Below the pieces are notes generated by a model. The model was given only the letters and a program-made list of their open reading frames with translations. It searched no databases and had not been told where the DNA came from. Made by a program: the position numbers and the translations under genes. A DNA stretch of 64,000 nt, taken from NCBI RefSeq assembly GCF_010727325.1, contig NZ_AP022565.1, forward strand, positions 5,022,001 through 5,086,000, given 5' to 3'. Shown piece after piece: positions 34,803 to 45,084 of this stretch; positions within the stretch are counted from its first letter, which is position 1; each line of letters begins with the position of its first letter. This DNA comes from Mycolicibacterium alvei. GTDB lineage: Bacteria > Actinomycetota > Actinomycetes > Mycobacteriales > Mycobacteriaceae.

Positions 34803-35534
34803 GTGACGACCCAACCGCGTAAACGACACCGCGCCCCACGTGGTTCCGGCGAGCTTCTGCGTGATCAGATCCTCGATGTCACAACCGAATTGCTGTTGGA
34901 TACCGGCAATGCCAAGGCAGTGTCGATCCGCTCGGTGGCCCAGCGCATCGGAGTGACTTCACCGTCGATCTACCTGCATTTCGCCGACAAGGACACGCTG
35001 CTGGACGCGGTCTGCTCGCGGTACTTCGAGAAACTCGACGAGGAGATGCAGCGGGCTTCCAGGCCGGCCGGGGTCGATCACCCACCCACCATCGAGGTGC
35101 TGCGCGCGCAGGGCCACGCCTATGTGAACTTCGCCAGGCGAACACCCGAGCTGTATCGGCTGGCCACCATGGGTGAGGGCAGACCCGGCAGCGACGTCGA
35201 CACCGCGCTGAACAGTTCGGCATTCCAGCACATGCGGGCGACCATAGCCGCACTCATCACCGAGGGGATCTACCCGCCCGGGGACGCCACCGCGATGGCG
35301 CTCGAACTGTGGACCGCAGCGCACGGGGTGGCCGCCCTGCTGATCTCCAAACCGTATCTGCCGTGGGGCGATGTCGAGGAGTTCACCGATCGAGTTCTGC
35401 GCGCGGTGTGCACCGGTCAGATCGTCTCTGGGATCATCGGAACCGATCTGGAACCCATGGAGACCATCGCCCGGTTGAAGGGACTGGCCGATGAACACAG
35501 TGCTGATGACATCGAAGAAGGGCACCTGCCGTGA
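34803..35534 (+). CDS. TetR/AcrR family regulator of the mmpL operon
   Basis: A 243-residue TetR protein starting at GTG 34803, one base after the mmpL stop. The HTH is VSIRSVAQRIGVTSPSIYLHFADKDTLLDAV, with a TetR_C_33-like C-terminal domain. Co-transcription with mmpL suggests it represses the transporter, perhaps through the element at 32424-32441. Its stop overlaps the start of the methyltransferase gene by 4 bp. Confidence 0.87.
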   Translation: MTTQPRKRHRAPRGSGELLRDQILDVTTELLLDTGNAKAVSIRSVAQRIGVTSPSIYLHFADKDTLLDAVCSRYFEKLDEEMQRASRPAGVDHPPTIEVLRAQGHAYVNFARRTPELYRLATMGEGRPGSDVDTALNSSAFQHMRATIAALITEGIYPPGDATAMALELWTAAHGVAALLISKPYLPWGDVEEFTDRVLRAVCTGQIVSGIIGTDLEPMETIARLKGLADEHSADDIEEGHLP

Positions 35535-36166
35535 CTGACAAGACCTCAGACAATCCGTTCTTCGCCCGGGTGTGGAAGACGCTGTCGAGTTCGGAGCCGA
35601 AGGCGCTGCGTCGACTGCGCCGTGACAACCTCGCCGGACTCAGCGGGCGGGTCCTGGAGATCGGCGCGGGCACCGGGACGAACTTCGCCTACTACCCGTC
35701 CACGGTCACCGAGGTGGTCGCCATCGAGCCAGAACGTCACCTCGCCGAAGTTGCCCGCAGAGCGGCGGTCCAAGCCCCGGTGTCGGTAACCGTCACCAGC
35801 GACACCGCCGAGAGATTCAGCAGCACAGAACCATTCGACGCAGTGGTCTGCTCGCTGGTGCTGTGCTCGATCGATCGGCCGGATACTGTTCTACGGCAGC
35901 TATTTTCGATGGTCCGGCCGGGCGGGGAGCTGCGGTACCTGGAGCATGTCGCCGGTAGTGGCTGGCGGGCCGGGATGCAGCGGGTGGCCGATGCCACCGT
36001 CTGGCCGCGGTTGTTCGGCAACTGCCACACTCATCGGCACACCGAGCGGACCATCGCAGACAGCGGATTTCAGGTTGAGGTTGCGCATCGTGAGATCGCG
36101 ATGCCGGACTGGGTGCCACTGCCGGTGACGGAGTTCGCGATCGGGCGTGCGGTTCGGCCTGCCTAG
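35531..36166 (+). CDS. Class I SAM-dependent methyltransferase (Rv1147-like)
   Basis: A 211-residue methyltransferase with motif [17 protein letters not shown], post-I VAIEPE and motif [16 protein letters not shown]. It resembles phospholipid/ubiquinone-type methyltransferases and corresponds by order to Rv1147. GTG start overlaps the TetR stop; the 3' end overlaps the convergent sirtuin gene by 4 bp. Likely modifies a lipid or small amphipathic molecule, perhaps linked to the MmpL cargo; that link is inference. Confidence 0.82.
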   Translation: MTDKTSDNPFFARVWKTLSSSEPKALRRLRRDNLAGLSGRVLEIGAGTGTNFAYYPSTVTEVVAIEPERHLAEVARRAAVQAPVSVTVTSDTAERFSSTEPFDAVVCSLVLCSIDRPDTVLRQLFSMVRPGGELRYLEHVAGSGWRAGMQRVADATVWPRLFGNCHTHRHTERTIADSGFQVEVAHREIAMPDWVPLPVTEFAIGRAVRPA

Positions 36167-36891
36167 CCGACGTCGCGACTACCGAGGAGCGTAGGCAACC
36201 GCTGCAGCAGGTTCGGCAGGGAACCGGCCGCGGTCTCACGTAGGGAAACCGTCGCGCTGTCGGACAACGGTGTGCGCTCCGGATTGACCTCGATCACCAC
36301 GGTGCCCGCGGCCAGGGCGGCCTCGGGCAGGCCTGCCGCCGGATAGACGACTGAGCTGGTGCCCACCACGATCACCACATCGGCGTTACTGACCGCCAGT
36401 ACCGAGTGCTGCCAGGCGTCGTCGGGCAGCGGCTCGCCGAACCACACCACGCTCGGCCGGATCAGGCCGCCGCACGGGCACACCGGAGGGGCGATCGTCT
36501 CGACCGGCTCCGGCATAGCGGGCAGATCGCCTTCGAACCTCGAACCGCATGCATCGCAACGGAACTCGAACAGATTTCCGTGCAGATGGTAGACATTGGT
36601 ACTGCCGGCGCGCTCGTGCAGGTTGTCTACGTTCTGGGTGACGACGTGTACGTCGGCGAAATCCTGCCAGGCAGCCACGGCCAGATGCCCGTCATTGGGC
36701 TGCACCTGGGACATCATGTAGTGGCGCCACAGATACCAGGCCCAGACTTTCTCCGGATGCCGCTGCCAGCCTTCGATGCTGGATATCTCGTACGGGTCCA
36801 CCTGTGCCCACAGGCCCGTCTCGACATCGCGGAATGTGGGTACACCGCTCTCTGCCGAGATCCCGGCACCACTGAGGACAGTCACTTGCAC
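36163..36891 (-). CDS. cobB: Sir2-type NAD-dependent protein deacylase
   Basis: A 242-residue sirtuin starting at GTG 36891. Visible are the Rossmann [15 protein letters not shown], the catalytic [12 protein letters not shown] with HLHG, and two zinc-binding CxxC pairs (CDACG, CPCGG). The YLWR segment places Tyr and Arg as in SIRT5-type enzymes, which prefer succinyl or malonyl lysine. It matches Rv1151c by sequence and order. The frame extending to 37215 is antisense to the GntR gene. The start codons of the two divergent genes are only about 36 bp apart, so their promoters overlap. Confidence 0.93.
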   Translation of the reverse strand: MQVTVLSGAGISAESGVPTFRDVETGLWAQVDPYEISSIEGWQRHPEKVWAWYLWRHYMMSQVQPNDGHLAVAAWQDFADVHVVTQNVDNLHERAGSTNVYHLHGNLFEFRCDACGSRFEGDLPAMPEPVETIAPPVCPCGGLIRPSVVWFGEPLPDDAWQHSVLAVSNADVVIVVGTSSVVYPAAGLPEAALAAGTVVIEVNPERTPLSDSATVSLRETAAGSLPNLLQRLPTLLGSRDVG

Positions 36892-36927
36892 ATGACCAAC
36901 GTAGTCGGTTTGGGTGATACTGAGCAT

Positions 36928-37293
36928 GTGGTCGAGTTGGGGGATTGGGTCCTGGTTGATTCGAGCGGGGAAAAGCCGTTGTTCGATCAACTCAGGGTCC
37001 AGATTATCGAGGGTATTCGGCAGGGACGCCTGACACCGGGTGCCCGATTGCCTACGGTGCGTGAACTGGCGGGGAAGGTCGGGCTCGCGGTGAATACCGT
37101 GGCGAGGGCCTATCGCGAGTTGGAGTCGGCGGGGGTATTGGAGACCCGGGGGCGGTACGGCACGTTCGTCGCACGGGCCGATCCGGCCGATGCGGCGATG
37201 GCCACCGCCGCGCATTCGTTCGCCGAGGCCGCTCGTGCGCTGGGGATCGGCAAGGCCGATGCCCTGCGCTATCTGGACAACGCATTCGACTGA
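36928..37293 (+). CDS. GntR family regulator, YtrA-like (Rv1152-like)
   Basis: A 121-residue regulator: winged helix ([68 protein letters not shown]) with a short C-terminal helical tail, the compact YtrA type. GTG 36928 (VVELGDW) gives the length recalled for Rv1152; an earlier ATG at 36892 would overlap the sirtuin start. It probably controls the divergent sirtuin gene or a distant transport operon. Confidence 0.85.
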   Translation: MVELGDWVLVDSSGEKPLFDQLRVQIIEGIRQGRLTPGARLPTVRELAGKVGLAVNTVARAYRELESAGVLETRGRYGTFVARADPADAAMATAAHSFAEAARALGIGKADALRYLDNAFD

Positions 37294-37299
37294 TCGGGT

Positions 37300-38529
37300 T
37301 CAACCGGTCGCGTCGCCGCGCCAGCGGAGTACATCCAGCGCGACGGCGACTGCGACGCTGTTCTCGGCCAGTGGGCGGGGCAGAAGTTCGTCGGCGCGGG
37401 CCAGTCGGCGCAGCAGCGTATTGCGATGCAGGTACAGCCTCGTCGCGGCGCGCGAAGCGTTGCACTGTTCGTGGACGAACACCCTGACCGTTGCCTGCAT
37501 TTCGGTGTCGGCCGTCTCGAACGCGCCGAGATTGTGGCTGACGAATTCGGCAGCGCGATCGGGTTCGGCGGTGATGAGTGCGATCAATTCGACGTCGGTG
37601 AACCGTGCGATCTGTTGCGTGGAGTGCAGCCGGGCCATCATCTGCTGAGTGGTGATCGCATCGAAGTGGCTGCGTCGGAAGCCATCCAGACCTTGGGCGG
37701 CTGGTCCGACGGCGATGCGGACACCGTCCAGGTCTCCAGCGACACGGGTGAGCGCCTCGAAGCCGTGCTGGAGGTCGGCGTTACCGGCCGCCCACACCCA
37801 GCGGGTCGCGGTGCTCGCCAGCACGCTCAACGGTCGTGGATCGCCGCAGTCCTGGCCGAATGCCTCGGCGGCCCGGTCCAACCCGGACATGTCGCCGCCG
37901 GGATCCTCGCTCCAGATCACCGAAGCCGTGTGGACTCCGGTCAGCGCGTGGCCCAGGCGCGCTTCCGCGCGCTGCCGGGGGATCGGAGCACCTTCGAGCA
38001 GCAGCGCGACGGTCTCGCGCCGCTCGGCGTGGGTGCCGCGGGTCAGGTCGTCGCGTTCCAGGTCGATCTGGGCAGCGATCCCGGCCAGTGTGGTGTCGAC
38101 GAACGTACTGATGGACTGCGAGCAGACATCCAGCATCTCGTGGAGTTCGGCAGGGTCCGACGTGAGCTCGAAGGCGATCTCCATGAGACGACGCCACGCC
38201 ACACCCTCGCCGACCCGGTAGGCATCGAGGGGAAACTCGGTGACGCCGCGGCGCACCAGTTCCCGGGCGATGCTCAGCGGCTCCGGTCCGGTGTTCGGCG
38301 GCACCGGAGCGCCCGGATCGCGGACGTTCGCCGTGCCCCAGAAGAACAGGTTGGCGTGGTTGCTGCGGATGACGGCGCCGGCCAGTTCGGGGTCGGACGC
38401 GATTGTGGGGCTGGCCGCCAGGACTGCGGCATCGAACGCGTCGAGCCATTCCTGCCGGGGATTGATGACAATCTGTGCACACTGCCGGATCAGGTCCTGC
38501 ACCCGCTGCGACGGTGGCTGCCACACCAT
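37300..38529 (-). CDS. PucR/CdaR-type transcriptional activator
   Basis: A 409-residue regulator: N-terminal RsbT-like region, a GGDEF-like middle domain and a C-terminal PucR helix-turn-helix (FVHEQCNASRAATRLYLHRNTLLRRLARADELL). ATG 38529 is preferred since it leaves the palindrome at 38546-38566 in the intergenic region; an alternative in-frame ATG at 38586 would put the palindrome inside the gene. It is divergent from the BVMO and P450 genes and is the obvious candidate for their activator, answering to an unknown substrate. Confidence 0.85.
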   Translation of the reverse strand: MVWQPPSQRVQDLIRQCAQIVINPRQEWLDAFDAAVLAASPTIASDPELAGAVIRSNHANLFFWGTANVRDPGAPVPPNTGPEPLSIARELVRRGVTEFPLDAYRVGEGVAWRRLMEIAFELTSDPAELHEMLDVCSQSISTFVDTTLAGIAAQIDLERDDLTRGTHAERRETVALLLEGAPIPRQRAEARLGHALTGVHTASVIWSEDPGGDMSGLDRAAEAFGQDCGDPRPLSVLASTATRWVWAAGNADLQHGFEALTRVAGDLDGVRIAVGPAAQGLDGFRRSHFDAITTQQMMARLHSTQQIARFTDVELIALITAEPDRAAEFVSHNLGAFETADTEMQATVRVFVHEQCNASRAATRLYLHRNTLLRRLARADELLPRPLAENSVAVAVALDVLRWRGDATG

Positions 38530-38545
38530 CTCCCCAGCGTAGAGC

Positions 38546-38566
38546 GGTGGTGCAAAGTGCACCACC
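38546..38566. promoter_or_regulatory. Perfect 9-3-9 palindrome, candidate PucR operator
   Basis: GGTGGTGCA, spacer AAG, TGCACCACC: both arms match with no mismatch. It sits in the PucR/BVMO divergent region, 17 bp from the preferred PucR start and 64 bp from the BVMO start, a good place for an operator governing both. Confidence 0.65.
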
Positions 38567-38629
38567 GATTGGGTGAAGTTCGGCATTTCTGACCTTGGGC
38601 GGTGTTCTTCCGGTCGGGACCATTGAGAC

Positions 38630-40138
38630 ATGAACCACACCGAACACGTCGACGTACTCATCATCGGCGCCGGCATCTCCGGTATCGGTGCCGCCTACTA
38701 TCTGCAGCGCGAGCACCCCGGCCGCAGCTACGCCATTCTGGAGGCCCGTGGCGCCACCGGCGGCACGTGGGACCTGTTCCGGTACCCCGGTATTCGATCG
38801 GACTCCGACCTGCACACCTTCGGCTACGAGTTCAAGCCGTGGCGCGACGAGCACGCCATCGCCACTGCCGACAAGATCCTGGCCTACCTGCGTGAGACGG
38901 TGTCAGAGAACGGCATCGACGAGAAGATCCGGTTCCACCACAAGGTGCTCGGCGCGGCGTGGGATTCCGCAACGGCCACCTGGACCGTGGACGTCGAGCG
39001 GACCGGCAGCGACGGCGCGGATCCGGAACTCGTGCAGATCTCGGCGAACTGGCTCTTCTGCGGCGGCGGTTACTACCGCTACGACGAGGGCTACACCCCG
39101 CACTTCGAAGGGCAGGAGCGATTCACCGGCCAGATCGTGCATCCCCAGCACTGGCCCGAGGACCTCGACTACACCGGCAAGAAGGTCGTCGTGATCGGTA
39201 GCGGTGCCACTGCGGTGACCCTGGTGCCGTCGATGGCACCGACCGCAGGGCACGTGACCATGCTGCAGCGATCGCCCACCTACGTGCTTCCCGTCCCGGC
39301 CAAGGACGCCTTCGCCAACACCGCCAGGCGGTTGCTGGGCGATCACCTGGGCTATGCGGCGGCCCGGCGCAAGAACGTCATCAAGCAGCGCACCGTCTAC
39401 ACGCTGTGCCAGAAGTTCCCGACTGCGGCCCGCTGGCTGATCCGGAAGGTCAACGCCGCCAAGTTGCCCAAGGGATACCCCGTCGACGAGCACTTCGCGC
39501 CCCACTACAACCCGTGGGACCAGCGGTTGTGTGCGGTGCCCGACGGAGACCTCTTCAAGGCCATCGGTAACGGCAGTGCCTCGGTGGTCACCGACCGCAT
39601 CGCGACGTTCACCGAGAAGGGCATCCTGCTGGAGTCCGGCCGCGAACTGGACGCCGACATCATCGTCACCGCAACGGGACTCAACATCCAGCTGTTCGGC
39701 GGGATGTCGCTCACCGTAGACGGTGAGCCGGTGAACCTCGCCGAGTCCGTGGCCTACAAGGGCATCATGCTCTCGGGCGTGCCGAACTTCGCCTTCGCGT
39801 TCGGCTACACCAACTCGTCGTGGACGCTGAAGGTCGGACTGCTCTGCGAGCACTTCTGCCGACTGCTGAAGCACATGGACGACAACGGATTCGACACCGT
39901 GCAACCCGAGTTCGCCGGGGGTCAGACCCGCCCGCTTCTGGACTTCGGAGCCGGGTACGTGCAGCGCTCGATCGAGGAGATGCCCCGCCAGGGCGTCGAC
40001 GGACCGTGGCAGATGACGATGAACTACACGATCGACGCACAGACGCTGCGTAACGGCCCCGTCGAAGACTCGGCTCTGCGGTTCGGATCGCGGCAGAGTG
40101 CCGACGATCCCGACCGGGCGCCTCAGCTCGCTCGCTGA
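38630..40138 (+). CDS. Baeyer-Villiger type flavin monooxygenase (EthA/MymA group)
   Basis: A 502-residue FAD/NADPH monooxygenase. FAD-binding GAGISGIG (residues 13-20), the BVMO fingerprint FTGQIVHPQHWP (residues 165-176), the NADPH Rossmann GSGATAVT and the ATG motif VTATGLNIQ are all present. Members oxidise ketones to esters and activate thioamide prodrugs such as ethionamide. It is followed 29 bp later by a P450-reductase fusion, and the pair is under a divergent PucR gene, as in alkane or ketone degradation units. Substrate unknown. Confidence 0.93.
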   Translation: MNHTEHVDVLIIGAGISGIGAAYYLQREHPGRSYAILEARGATGGTWDLFRYPGIRSDSDLHTFGYEFKPWRDEHAIATADKILAYLRETVSENGIDEKIRFHHKVLGAAWDSATATWTVDVERTGSDGADPELVQISANWLFCGGGYYRYDEGYTPHFEGQERFTGQIVHPQHWPEDLDYTGKKVVVIGSGATAVTLVPSMAPTAGHVTMLQRSPTYVLPVPAKDAFANTARRLLGDHLGYAAARRKNVIKQRTVYTLCQKFPTAARWLIRKVNAAKLPKGYPVDEHFAPHYNPWDQRLCAVPDGDLFKAIGNGSASVVTDRIATFTEKGILLESGRELDADIIVTATGLNIQLFGGMSLTVDGEPVNLAESVAYKGIMLSGVPNFAFAFGYTNSSWTLKVGLLCEHFCRLLKHMDDNGFDTVQPEFAGGQTRPLLDFGAGYVQRSIEEMPRQGVDGPWQMTMNYTIDAQTLRNGPVEDSALRFGSRQSADDPDRAPQLAR

Positions 40139-40167
40139 GACTGATTTTCAGGGACAGCTCATCGCGC

Positions 40168-43100
40168 GTGGCTAAGCTCGCGCTCATGGAGAGGTTCTCA
40201 CCGGCTCTGCCACCGGACATCGACGATGTCCCCTCGGCGGTGGGTCTGGACCTACCGCCGGGGCCGGTGGCCGGCCGGCCCTACGCGCTCCCCGCCGACG
40301 TGCTCGCCGAACAGTACGGGCCCCTGTTCTACGCCGACTTCACCGGCAGCCGGCGGCTCTATGCGTGCTCCCTGTCGCTGGTCGACGAACTGTGCGACGA
40401 GACACGCTTCACCAAGGGCATCACGGTCCGGCTGGACCGCTTCCGGACGCTGGTCGGCAATGGCCTGTTCACGTCGTATCCCGGCGAAAACGGTTGGCAG
40501 CAGGCCCATGACGTCCTGATGCCAGGGTTCAGCTTCAGCGGGTTACGCAGCTATCACCCGGCCATGCTCGACATCAACCGCCAGCTCATCGCGCTGTGGG
40601 ACGAAACCGCCGCAGCGGTCGGGCCGCGGTTGGTTGACGTCGCGGGGGATCTGGCGAAGCTGGCCATGGACACCGTGGGTCTGGCCGGGTTCGGTGCGCG
40701 ATTCGACTCCTATCGCCAGGACGGGCTGGCCGACATCCCGGCCAGCTTCGCAGCTGCGCTGGCACAGATCCTCTCCCCGGGCGGTGGCGACCGGGCGGTC
40801 TTCGCCGCCGAGCGTGACAAGCTGTTCGCCTTCATCGACGAATTGATCGCCGGGCACCGCGCGGGTGCGGTCGATCTGGACGACCTGCTCGCGTTGATGC
40901 TCGAACCGGGTGCCGACGGCACGCCTCCTCTCGGGCACGACAGCATCCGCAACCAGATCCTGACCTTCCTGATCGCCGGCCAGGACACCACCTCGACTCT
41001 GATGCCGACCGCGCTGTACAGCATCGTCAAGAACCCTGCGGTGCTGCACCGGGCGTGTCTGGAGGTCGACACGGTGTTCGGTCCGGACGATGACCACGTG
41101 CCCGCATTCGACGAGATCGGCAAGCTCACCTACGTCCGCCAGATCGTCGACGAGACGCTGCGTCTGTCCCCGCCGGTCCGCGAGTTCGACCGGATGGCAT
41201 TGGCGGACACCGTCATCGGAGGCCGGTACCCGGTGCGCAAGGGCGAGGTCGTCACGGTGATGACGTCGGCCCTGCACCGGCAGCCAGAGTGGGGTGACAA
41301 CGTCGACATCTTCGACCCGGACCGGTTCGGGGCCGAGCAGTCCGCCGGACGTCCGGTCAACCTGTTCAAGCCGTTCGGCACCGGGGCGCGGTCCTGCATC
41401 GGCCGTCAGTTCGCCCTGCACGAGGCGACCATGGCGCTGGCCACCCTGGTGCACCGGTACCGCTTCCTGGACGCCGAGCACTACCAGCTCCGCACGCACA
41501 GCGATCTGTTGCGCAAACCGGTCGGGTTCCATCTCGACCTGGTGCGCCGGACACCCTCGGACCGCAGGCACACCGCGGCGGCGACGCCGGAGGCGGCGCC
41601 GGCGACCCGGCCGCGCGCGGTGGCGACACCGGGTTCGAAAGTGACTGTGCTGCACGGCTCGAACCTGGGCAATTGTCGCGCGCTGGCACAGCAGCTGGCC
41701 GACGAGGCCACCGACCTGGGTTATCAGACCACCGTGGCTGCGCTCGACACGGCAGCGGGCGCGCTGCCCACCGAGGGGGCGCTGGTGGTGATCGCGGCGT
41801 CCTACAACGGGCAACCCACCGACGATGCGCGTCGCTTCGTCGAATGGCTGGACGATCCGGGCACACAGGCCCAACCGACCATCCCGTACGCCATACTCGG
41901 TGTCGGCGATCGGAACTGGGCCGAGACCTACCAGAGTATTCCCAAACGCATCGAGCAGCGACTCTCGGAACTGGTTGGCCCACCGGTGATTCCGCGTAGC
42001 GAAGCCGATACGTCAGGGGACTTCGCCGGGACTGTGGAAGACTTCTCCGCAGCCCTGTGGGACGCGCTCGCCCCGGCGGCCGGTGCCCAGCTGCCCGCCG
42101 ACACCACCGACGAACTCCTGTACGAACTGCGCGCTATCGACGGCCCGGTGACGTCGGCGATCGATGCGCGTTTCGAGGTCCAACCCGCGACAGTTCTGGA
42201 CAACGTGGCGCTGGTCGACCACAGGGACATGGGAAATGCCAAGCGGCTCATTCGGATAGCGCTTCCCGATGGCCTCGGATACCAGACCGGTGATCACCTC
42301 ACGGTACTGCCCGACAACAGCCCTGAGGTCGTGGACGAGGTCGCGGAGCTGTTGGAGTTGCGGCTCGACCGTCGGATCTCGGTCAATCCGCGGCGCAGCA
42401 CACGCCGGGCCATCGCCGTCGACCGCGAAGTCAGCGTTCGTGAACTGCTCACCCATTTCATCGAGCTCCGCAAGCCGGCCAGTCGAAGTCAGCTGCTGCG
42501 CCTGGCGACAGCCAATCCGTGCCCGCCGGAACGGTCGGCCCTGACCGAACTGGCCGAGCACCCCGAGACCCGTGCCATGTGTATCACCGAATGTATGGCG
42601 GAGTTTCCGGCGACCGAGCTGTCGCGTGCCGAACTGCTGGAGTTGTTCGAGCCGATGGCGCCCCGGCACTACTCCATCGCATCGTCGGCCCGTCGGGTGC
42701 CGCGTGAGGTCGAACTGGTGGTCAGCGTGCTCGAGGGCCCGGCCCGGTCCGGATACGGCGTCTTCCGCGGGGTGTCATCGAGCTATCTCGCCGATGCGGC
42801 ACCGGGACAACGGATTCGGATGCGAGTCGACACCGCCCGCCGGGCGTTCCGCGCCGGTGCCGAGCCGGCGAAGAACGTCATCCTGGTCGGTGCCGGGACC
42901 GGGGTCGCCCCGTTCCGGGGATTCATCGGGGACCGGCTGGCGGCGCAGGCCGCGGGCGAGCCTTTCACATCGGCATTGTGTTTCTTCGGGGTGCGCCACC
43001 CGGATGTCGACTACCTGTTCCGCGACGAATTCGAGGCGGCCGAACGTGCGGGCGTGGTGCGGATGCGCCCGGCCTTCTCGCGGCGGCCCGAAGACGAGAT

Positions 43101-43341
43101 CCGGTACGTCCAGGATCGGATCACCGCCGATGCCGACGAGGTCTGGGCGATGCTGGGCGACCCGGACATGGATGCCCACGTGTACATCTGTGGTGACGGA
43201 GCCCGGATGGCTCCCGCGGTGCGCGGAGCCTTCCGCGATATCTACCGTCACCACACCGGGGCCGACGATGCCGCCGCCTCACAGTGGCTCACCGACCTGG
43301 TGGGTTCAGATCGCTATGTCGAGGATGTGTGGGCGCAGTAG
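40168..43341 (+). CDS. Self-sufficient cytochrome P450 / NADPH reductase fusion (CYP102-like)
   Basis: A 1057-residue three-domain enzyme like P450 BM3. Heme domain 1 to about 460: FTSYPGENGWQQAHDVLMPGFS with a Phe equivalent to BM3 Phe87 (Phe101), I helix FLIAGQDTTST, ExxR in VDETLRLSPP, and heme ligand FGTGARSCIG (Cys410). FMN domain from about 492 (VTVLHGSNLGNCRALAQQLAD ... ASYNGQPTDDARRFVEWL) and FAD/NADPH domain from about 670 (PRHYSIASS, GTGVAPFRGF, YICGDGARM). It needs only NADPH and oxygen and typically hydroxylates fatty acids near the omega end. Start GTG 40168; ATG 40186 is an alternative. Confidence 0.94.
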   Translation: MAKLALMERFSPALPPDIDDVPSAVGLDLPPGPVAGRPYALPADVLAEQYGPLFYADFTGSRRLYACSLSLVDELCDETRFTKGITVRLDRFRTLVGNGLFTSYPGENGWQQAHDVLMPGFSFSGLRSYHPAMLDINRQLIALWDETAAAVGPRLVDVAGDLAKLAMDTVGLAGFGARFDSYRQDGLADIPASFAAALAQILSPGGGDRAVFAAERDKLFAFIDELIAGHRAGAVDLDDLLALMLEPGADGTPPLGHDSIRNQILTFLIAGQDTTSTLMPTALYSIVKNPAVLHRACLEVDTVFGPDDDHVPAFDEIGKLTYVRQIVDETLRLSPPVREFDRMALADTVIGGRYPVRKGEVVTVMTSALHRQPEWGDNVDIFDPDRFGAEQSAGRPVNLFKPFGTGARSCIGRQFALHEATMALATLVHRYRFLDAEHYQLRTHSDLLRKPVGFHLDLVRRTPSDRRHTAAATPEAAPATRPRAVATPGSKVTVLHGSNLGNCRALAQQLADEATDLGYQTTVAALDTAAGALPTEGALVVIAASYNGQPTDDARRFVEWLDDPGTQAQPTIPYAILGVGDRNWAETYQSIPKRIEQRLSELVGPPVIPRSEADTSGDFAGTVEDFSAALWDALAPAAGAQLPADTTDELLYELRAIDGPVTSAIDARFEVQPATVLDNVALVDHRDMGNAKRLIRIALPDGLGYQTGDHLTVLPDNSPEVVDEVAELLELRLDRRISVNPRRSTRRAIAVDREVSVRELLTHFIELRKPASRSQLLRLATANPCPPERSALTELAEHPETRAMCITECMAEFPATELSRAELLELFEPMAPRHYSIASSARRVPREVELVVSVLEGPARSGYGVFRGVSSSYLADAAPGQRIRMRVDTARRAFRAGAEPAKNVILVGAGTGVAPFRGFIGDRLAAQAAGEPFTSALCFFGVRHPDVDYLFRDEFEAAERAGVVRMRPAFSRRPEDEIRYVQDRITADADEVWAMLGDPDMDAHVYICGDGARMAPAVRGAFRDIYRHHTGADDAAASQWLTDLVGSDRYVEDVWAQ

Positions 43342-43356
43342 GGATCAGCCGCCGGT

Positions 43357-44190
43357 CTAACCGAACTCCAGCAGCCCCATCACCGGGCGTACCCGGTCGA
43401 AGATCGGCAGATGCTGCGCCTGCAGTAAGGCGTTGAGGATCCTGCCGCGGCCCGGCGGCATCGGCAGGTCGCGCACCGTCCGGACCCCGGGCACGGTGTT
43501 GACGAGGTCGGCGAGTTCGTCCGGGGACAAGGTGAACGGCATGGGAGGCACCCGATAGCGCATCGACGTCGGCATCCCCTTGCGGGTCAGGAAGGCGAAG
43601 AACGCCGGCGGCAGGTCAAACATCATCTGTCCGCCCGGAAAGCGTTGCGCGCAGGCACGGATCAGCGACATGGACTCCTCGGGCCGCAGATACATCAGCA
43701 GGCCCTCGGCGGTGATGAACACTCCGTGGCTGGTGTCGACACGGTCCATCCAGCTGAAGTCCAGTGCCGACTGGGCGCACTGCGTGACGCGGTCCGGCTT
43801 CGGCAGCAGCTTGCTGCGAAGCTCGATCATCGGCTCCAGATCGACTGACAGCCAACGGAACTCATGACCCAGGCCGGCGGCGTCCAGGCGGTAAAAGCTG
43901 GTCTGCAGACCCTCGGCCAGTGCCACCACGGTGGCCTTCGGGTGGTCCCGCAGGTAGTTGCCAGTCGTCTGGTCGAACAGCAACGACCGCAGAGGCATGT
44001 CCTGGCGGCGGCTGGGGCCGAACTTGGCGAAATCGAAATCGATCGAGTCGACCAATTGCACCGCCATCGGATCATCGATCAGACCGTCGGGGCGGCGCGC
44101 CTCATGTGCGCGCACCTGCAGGGTCAGCAGTGCGGTCTCGGAAACTCCGGTGAGCGCACTGCCGCTCACCTTGCCTGAGGTACCCGTCAT
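43357..44190 (-). CDS. LCM-family SAM methyltransferase (Tcmp/omt type)
   Basis: A 277-residue leucine-carboxyl-methyltransferase-family protein: [19 protein letters not shown] and [19 protein letters not shown] are the family signatures. ATG 44190 is used ([15 protein letters not shown]); the longer frame to 44262 would overlap the neighbouring gene's leader. It is a paralogue of the gene at 46609-47439, with long matching blocks. Polyketide or tetracenomycin-type O-methyltransferases are its nearest described relatives; substrate unknown. Confidence 0.85.
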   Translation of the reverse strand: MTGTSGKVSGSALTGVSETALLTLQVRAHEARRPDGLIDDPMAVQLVDSIDFDFAKFGPSRRQDMPLRSLLFDQTTGNYLRDHPKATVVALAEGLQTSFYRLDAAGLGHEFRWLSVDLEPMIELRSKLLPKPDRVTQCAQSALDFSWMDRVDTSHGVFITAEGLLMYLRPEESMSLIRACAQRFPGGQMMFDLPPAFFAFLTRKGMPTSMRYRVPPMPFTLSPDELADLVNTVPGVRTVRDLPMPPGRGRILNALLQAQHLPIFDRVRPVMGLLEFG

Positions 44191-44294
44191 GGGCGCGAAT
44201 GTACCCGTGTTCTGCCAGGGGCGGGCTGACACCGTCGACCGCACGCGCAAAGATGTCGTCAACCGCTGACCGGCTCAGCTGGAAGGAGTCTGCC

Positions 44295-45080
44295 GTGCCT
44301 CGCTTTGCCGCCAATCTCTCCATGATGTACGCCGAGCACGACTTTCTCGATCGCTTTGCCGCGGCGGCGGCCGACGGATTCACCGCGGTGGAGTACCTCT
44401 TTCCGTATGCCCACCCGGCCGAGCAACTGCGCGCGCGACTCGACGCCCACGGCCTGCGTCAGGTTCTGTTCAACGCGCCACCGGGGGACTTCGACGCCGG
44501 GGAACGCGGTACCGCCTCGCTGCCCGGCCGCGAGGCCGAGTTCCGGGACGGGTTCGCCCGCGCCCTGGGCTACGCCGAGGTGCTCAACTGCCCACGCGTG
44601 CACGTGATGGCCGGCCTCGTCCCAGCCGGTGCCGTCCGCGAAGAGCGGCTGGCGGTGTGCCGCGACAACCTCACCTGGGCCGCCGATCAGGCCGCGGGCC
44701 GCGGCGTCGACGTGCTGATCGAACCGATCAACCAGCGCGACATGCCCGGCTACCTGCTGAGCCGGCAGGACGAGGCCCACCAGATCGTCGGCGGGATCGG
44801 GGCACCGAACCTCAAAGTCCAACTCGACCTGTACCACTGTCAGATCACCGAGGGCGACCTGACGATCCGGTTGCGCTCGGACCTTCCGACCGGTCGCGTC
44901 GGGCACGTGCAGATTGCCGGAGTCCCCGATCGGCATGAACCGGACAGTGGCGAACTGGCGATCGACCACCTGCTCGCTGTCATCGATGAGACCGGTTACG
45001 GGGGCTGGGTGGGCTGTGAGTACCGCCCCGCTGCCGGCACCAGCGCAGGATTGGGGTGGATGCGACGAGCACGCGGGTGA
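44295..45080 (+). CDS. Hydroxypyruvate isomerase family TIM-barrel protein
   Basis: A 261-residue xylose-isomerase-like barrel ([110 protein letters not shown]) with the Glu, Asp, His and Glu of the metal site. This matches Hyi/OtnI enzymes, which isomerise hydroxypyruvate or 2-oxo-tetronate. GTG 44295 follows GGAAGGAG at six bases. Convergent with the DUF1697 gene 4 bp downstream. Confidence 0.88.
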   Translation: MPRFAANLSMMYAEHDFLDRFAAAAADGFTAVEYLFPYAHPAEQLRARLDAHGLRQVLFNAPPGDFDAGERGTASLPGREAEFRDGFARALGYAEVLNCPRVHVMAGLVPAGAVREERLAVCRDNLTWAADQAAGRGVDVLIEPINQRDMPGYLLSRQDEAHQIVGGIGAPNLKVQLDLYHCQITEGDLTIRLRSDLPTGRVGHVQIAGVPDRHEPDSGELAIDHLLAVIDETGYGGWVGCEYRPAAGTSAGLGWMRRARG

Positions 45081-45084
45081 CGTC

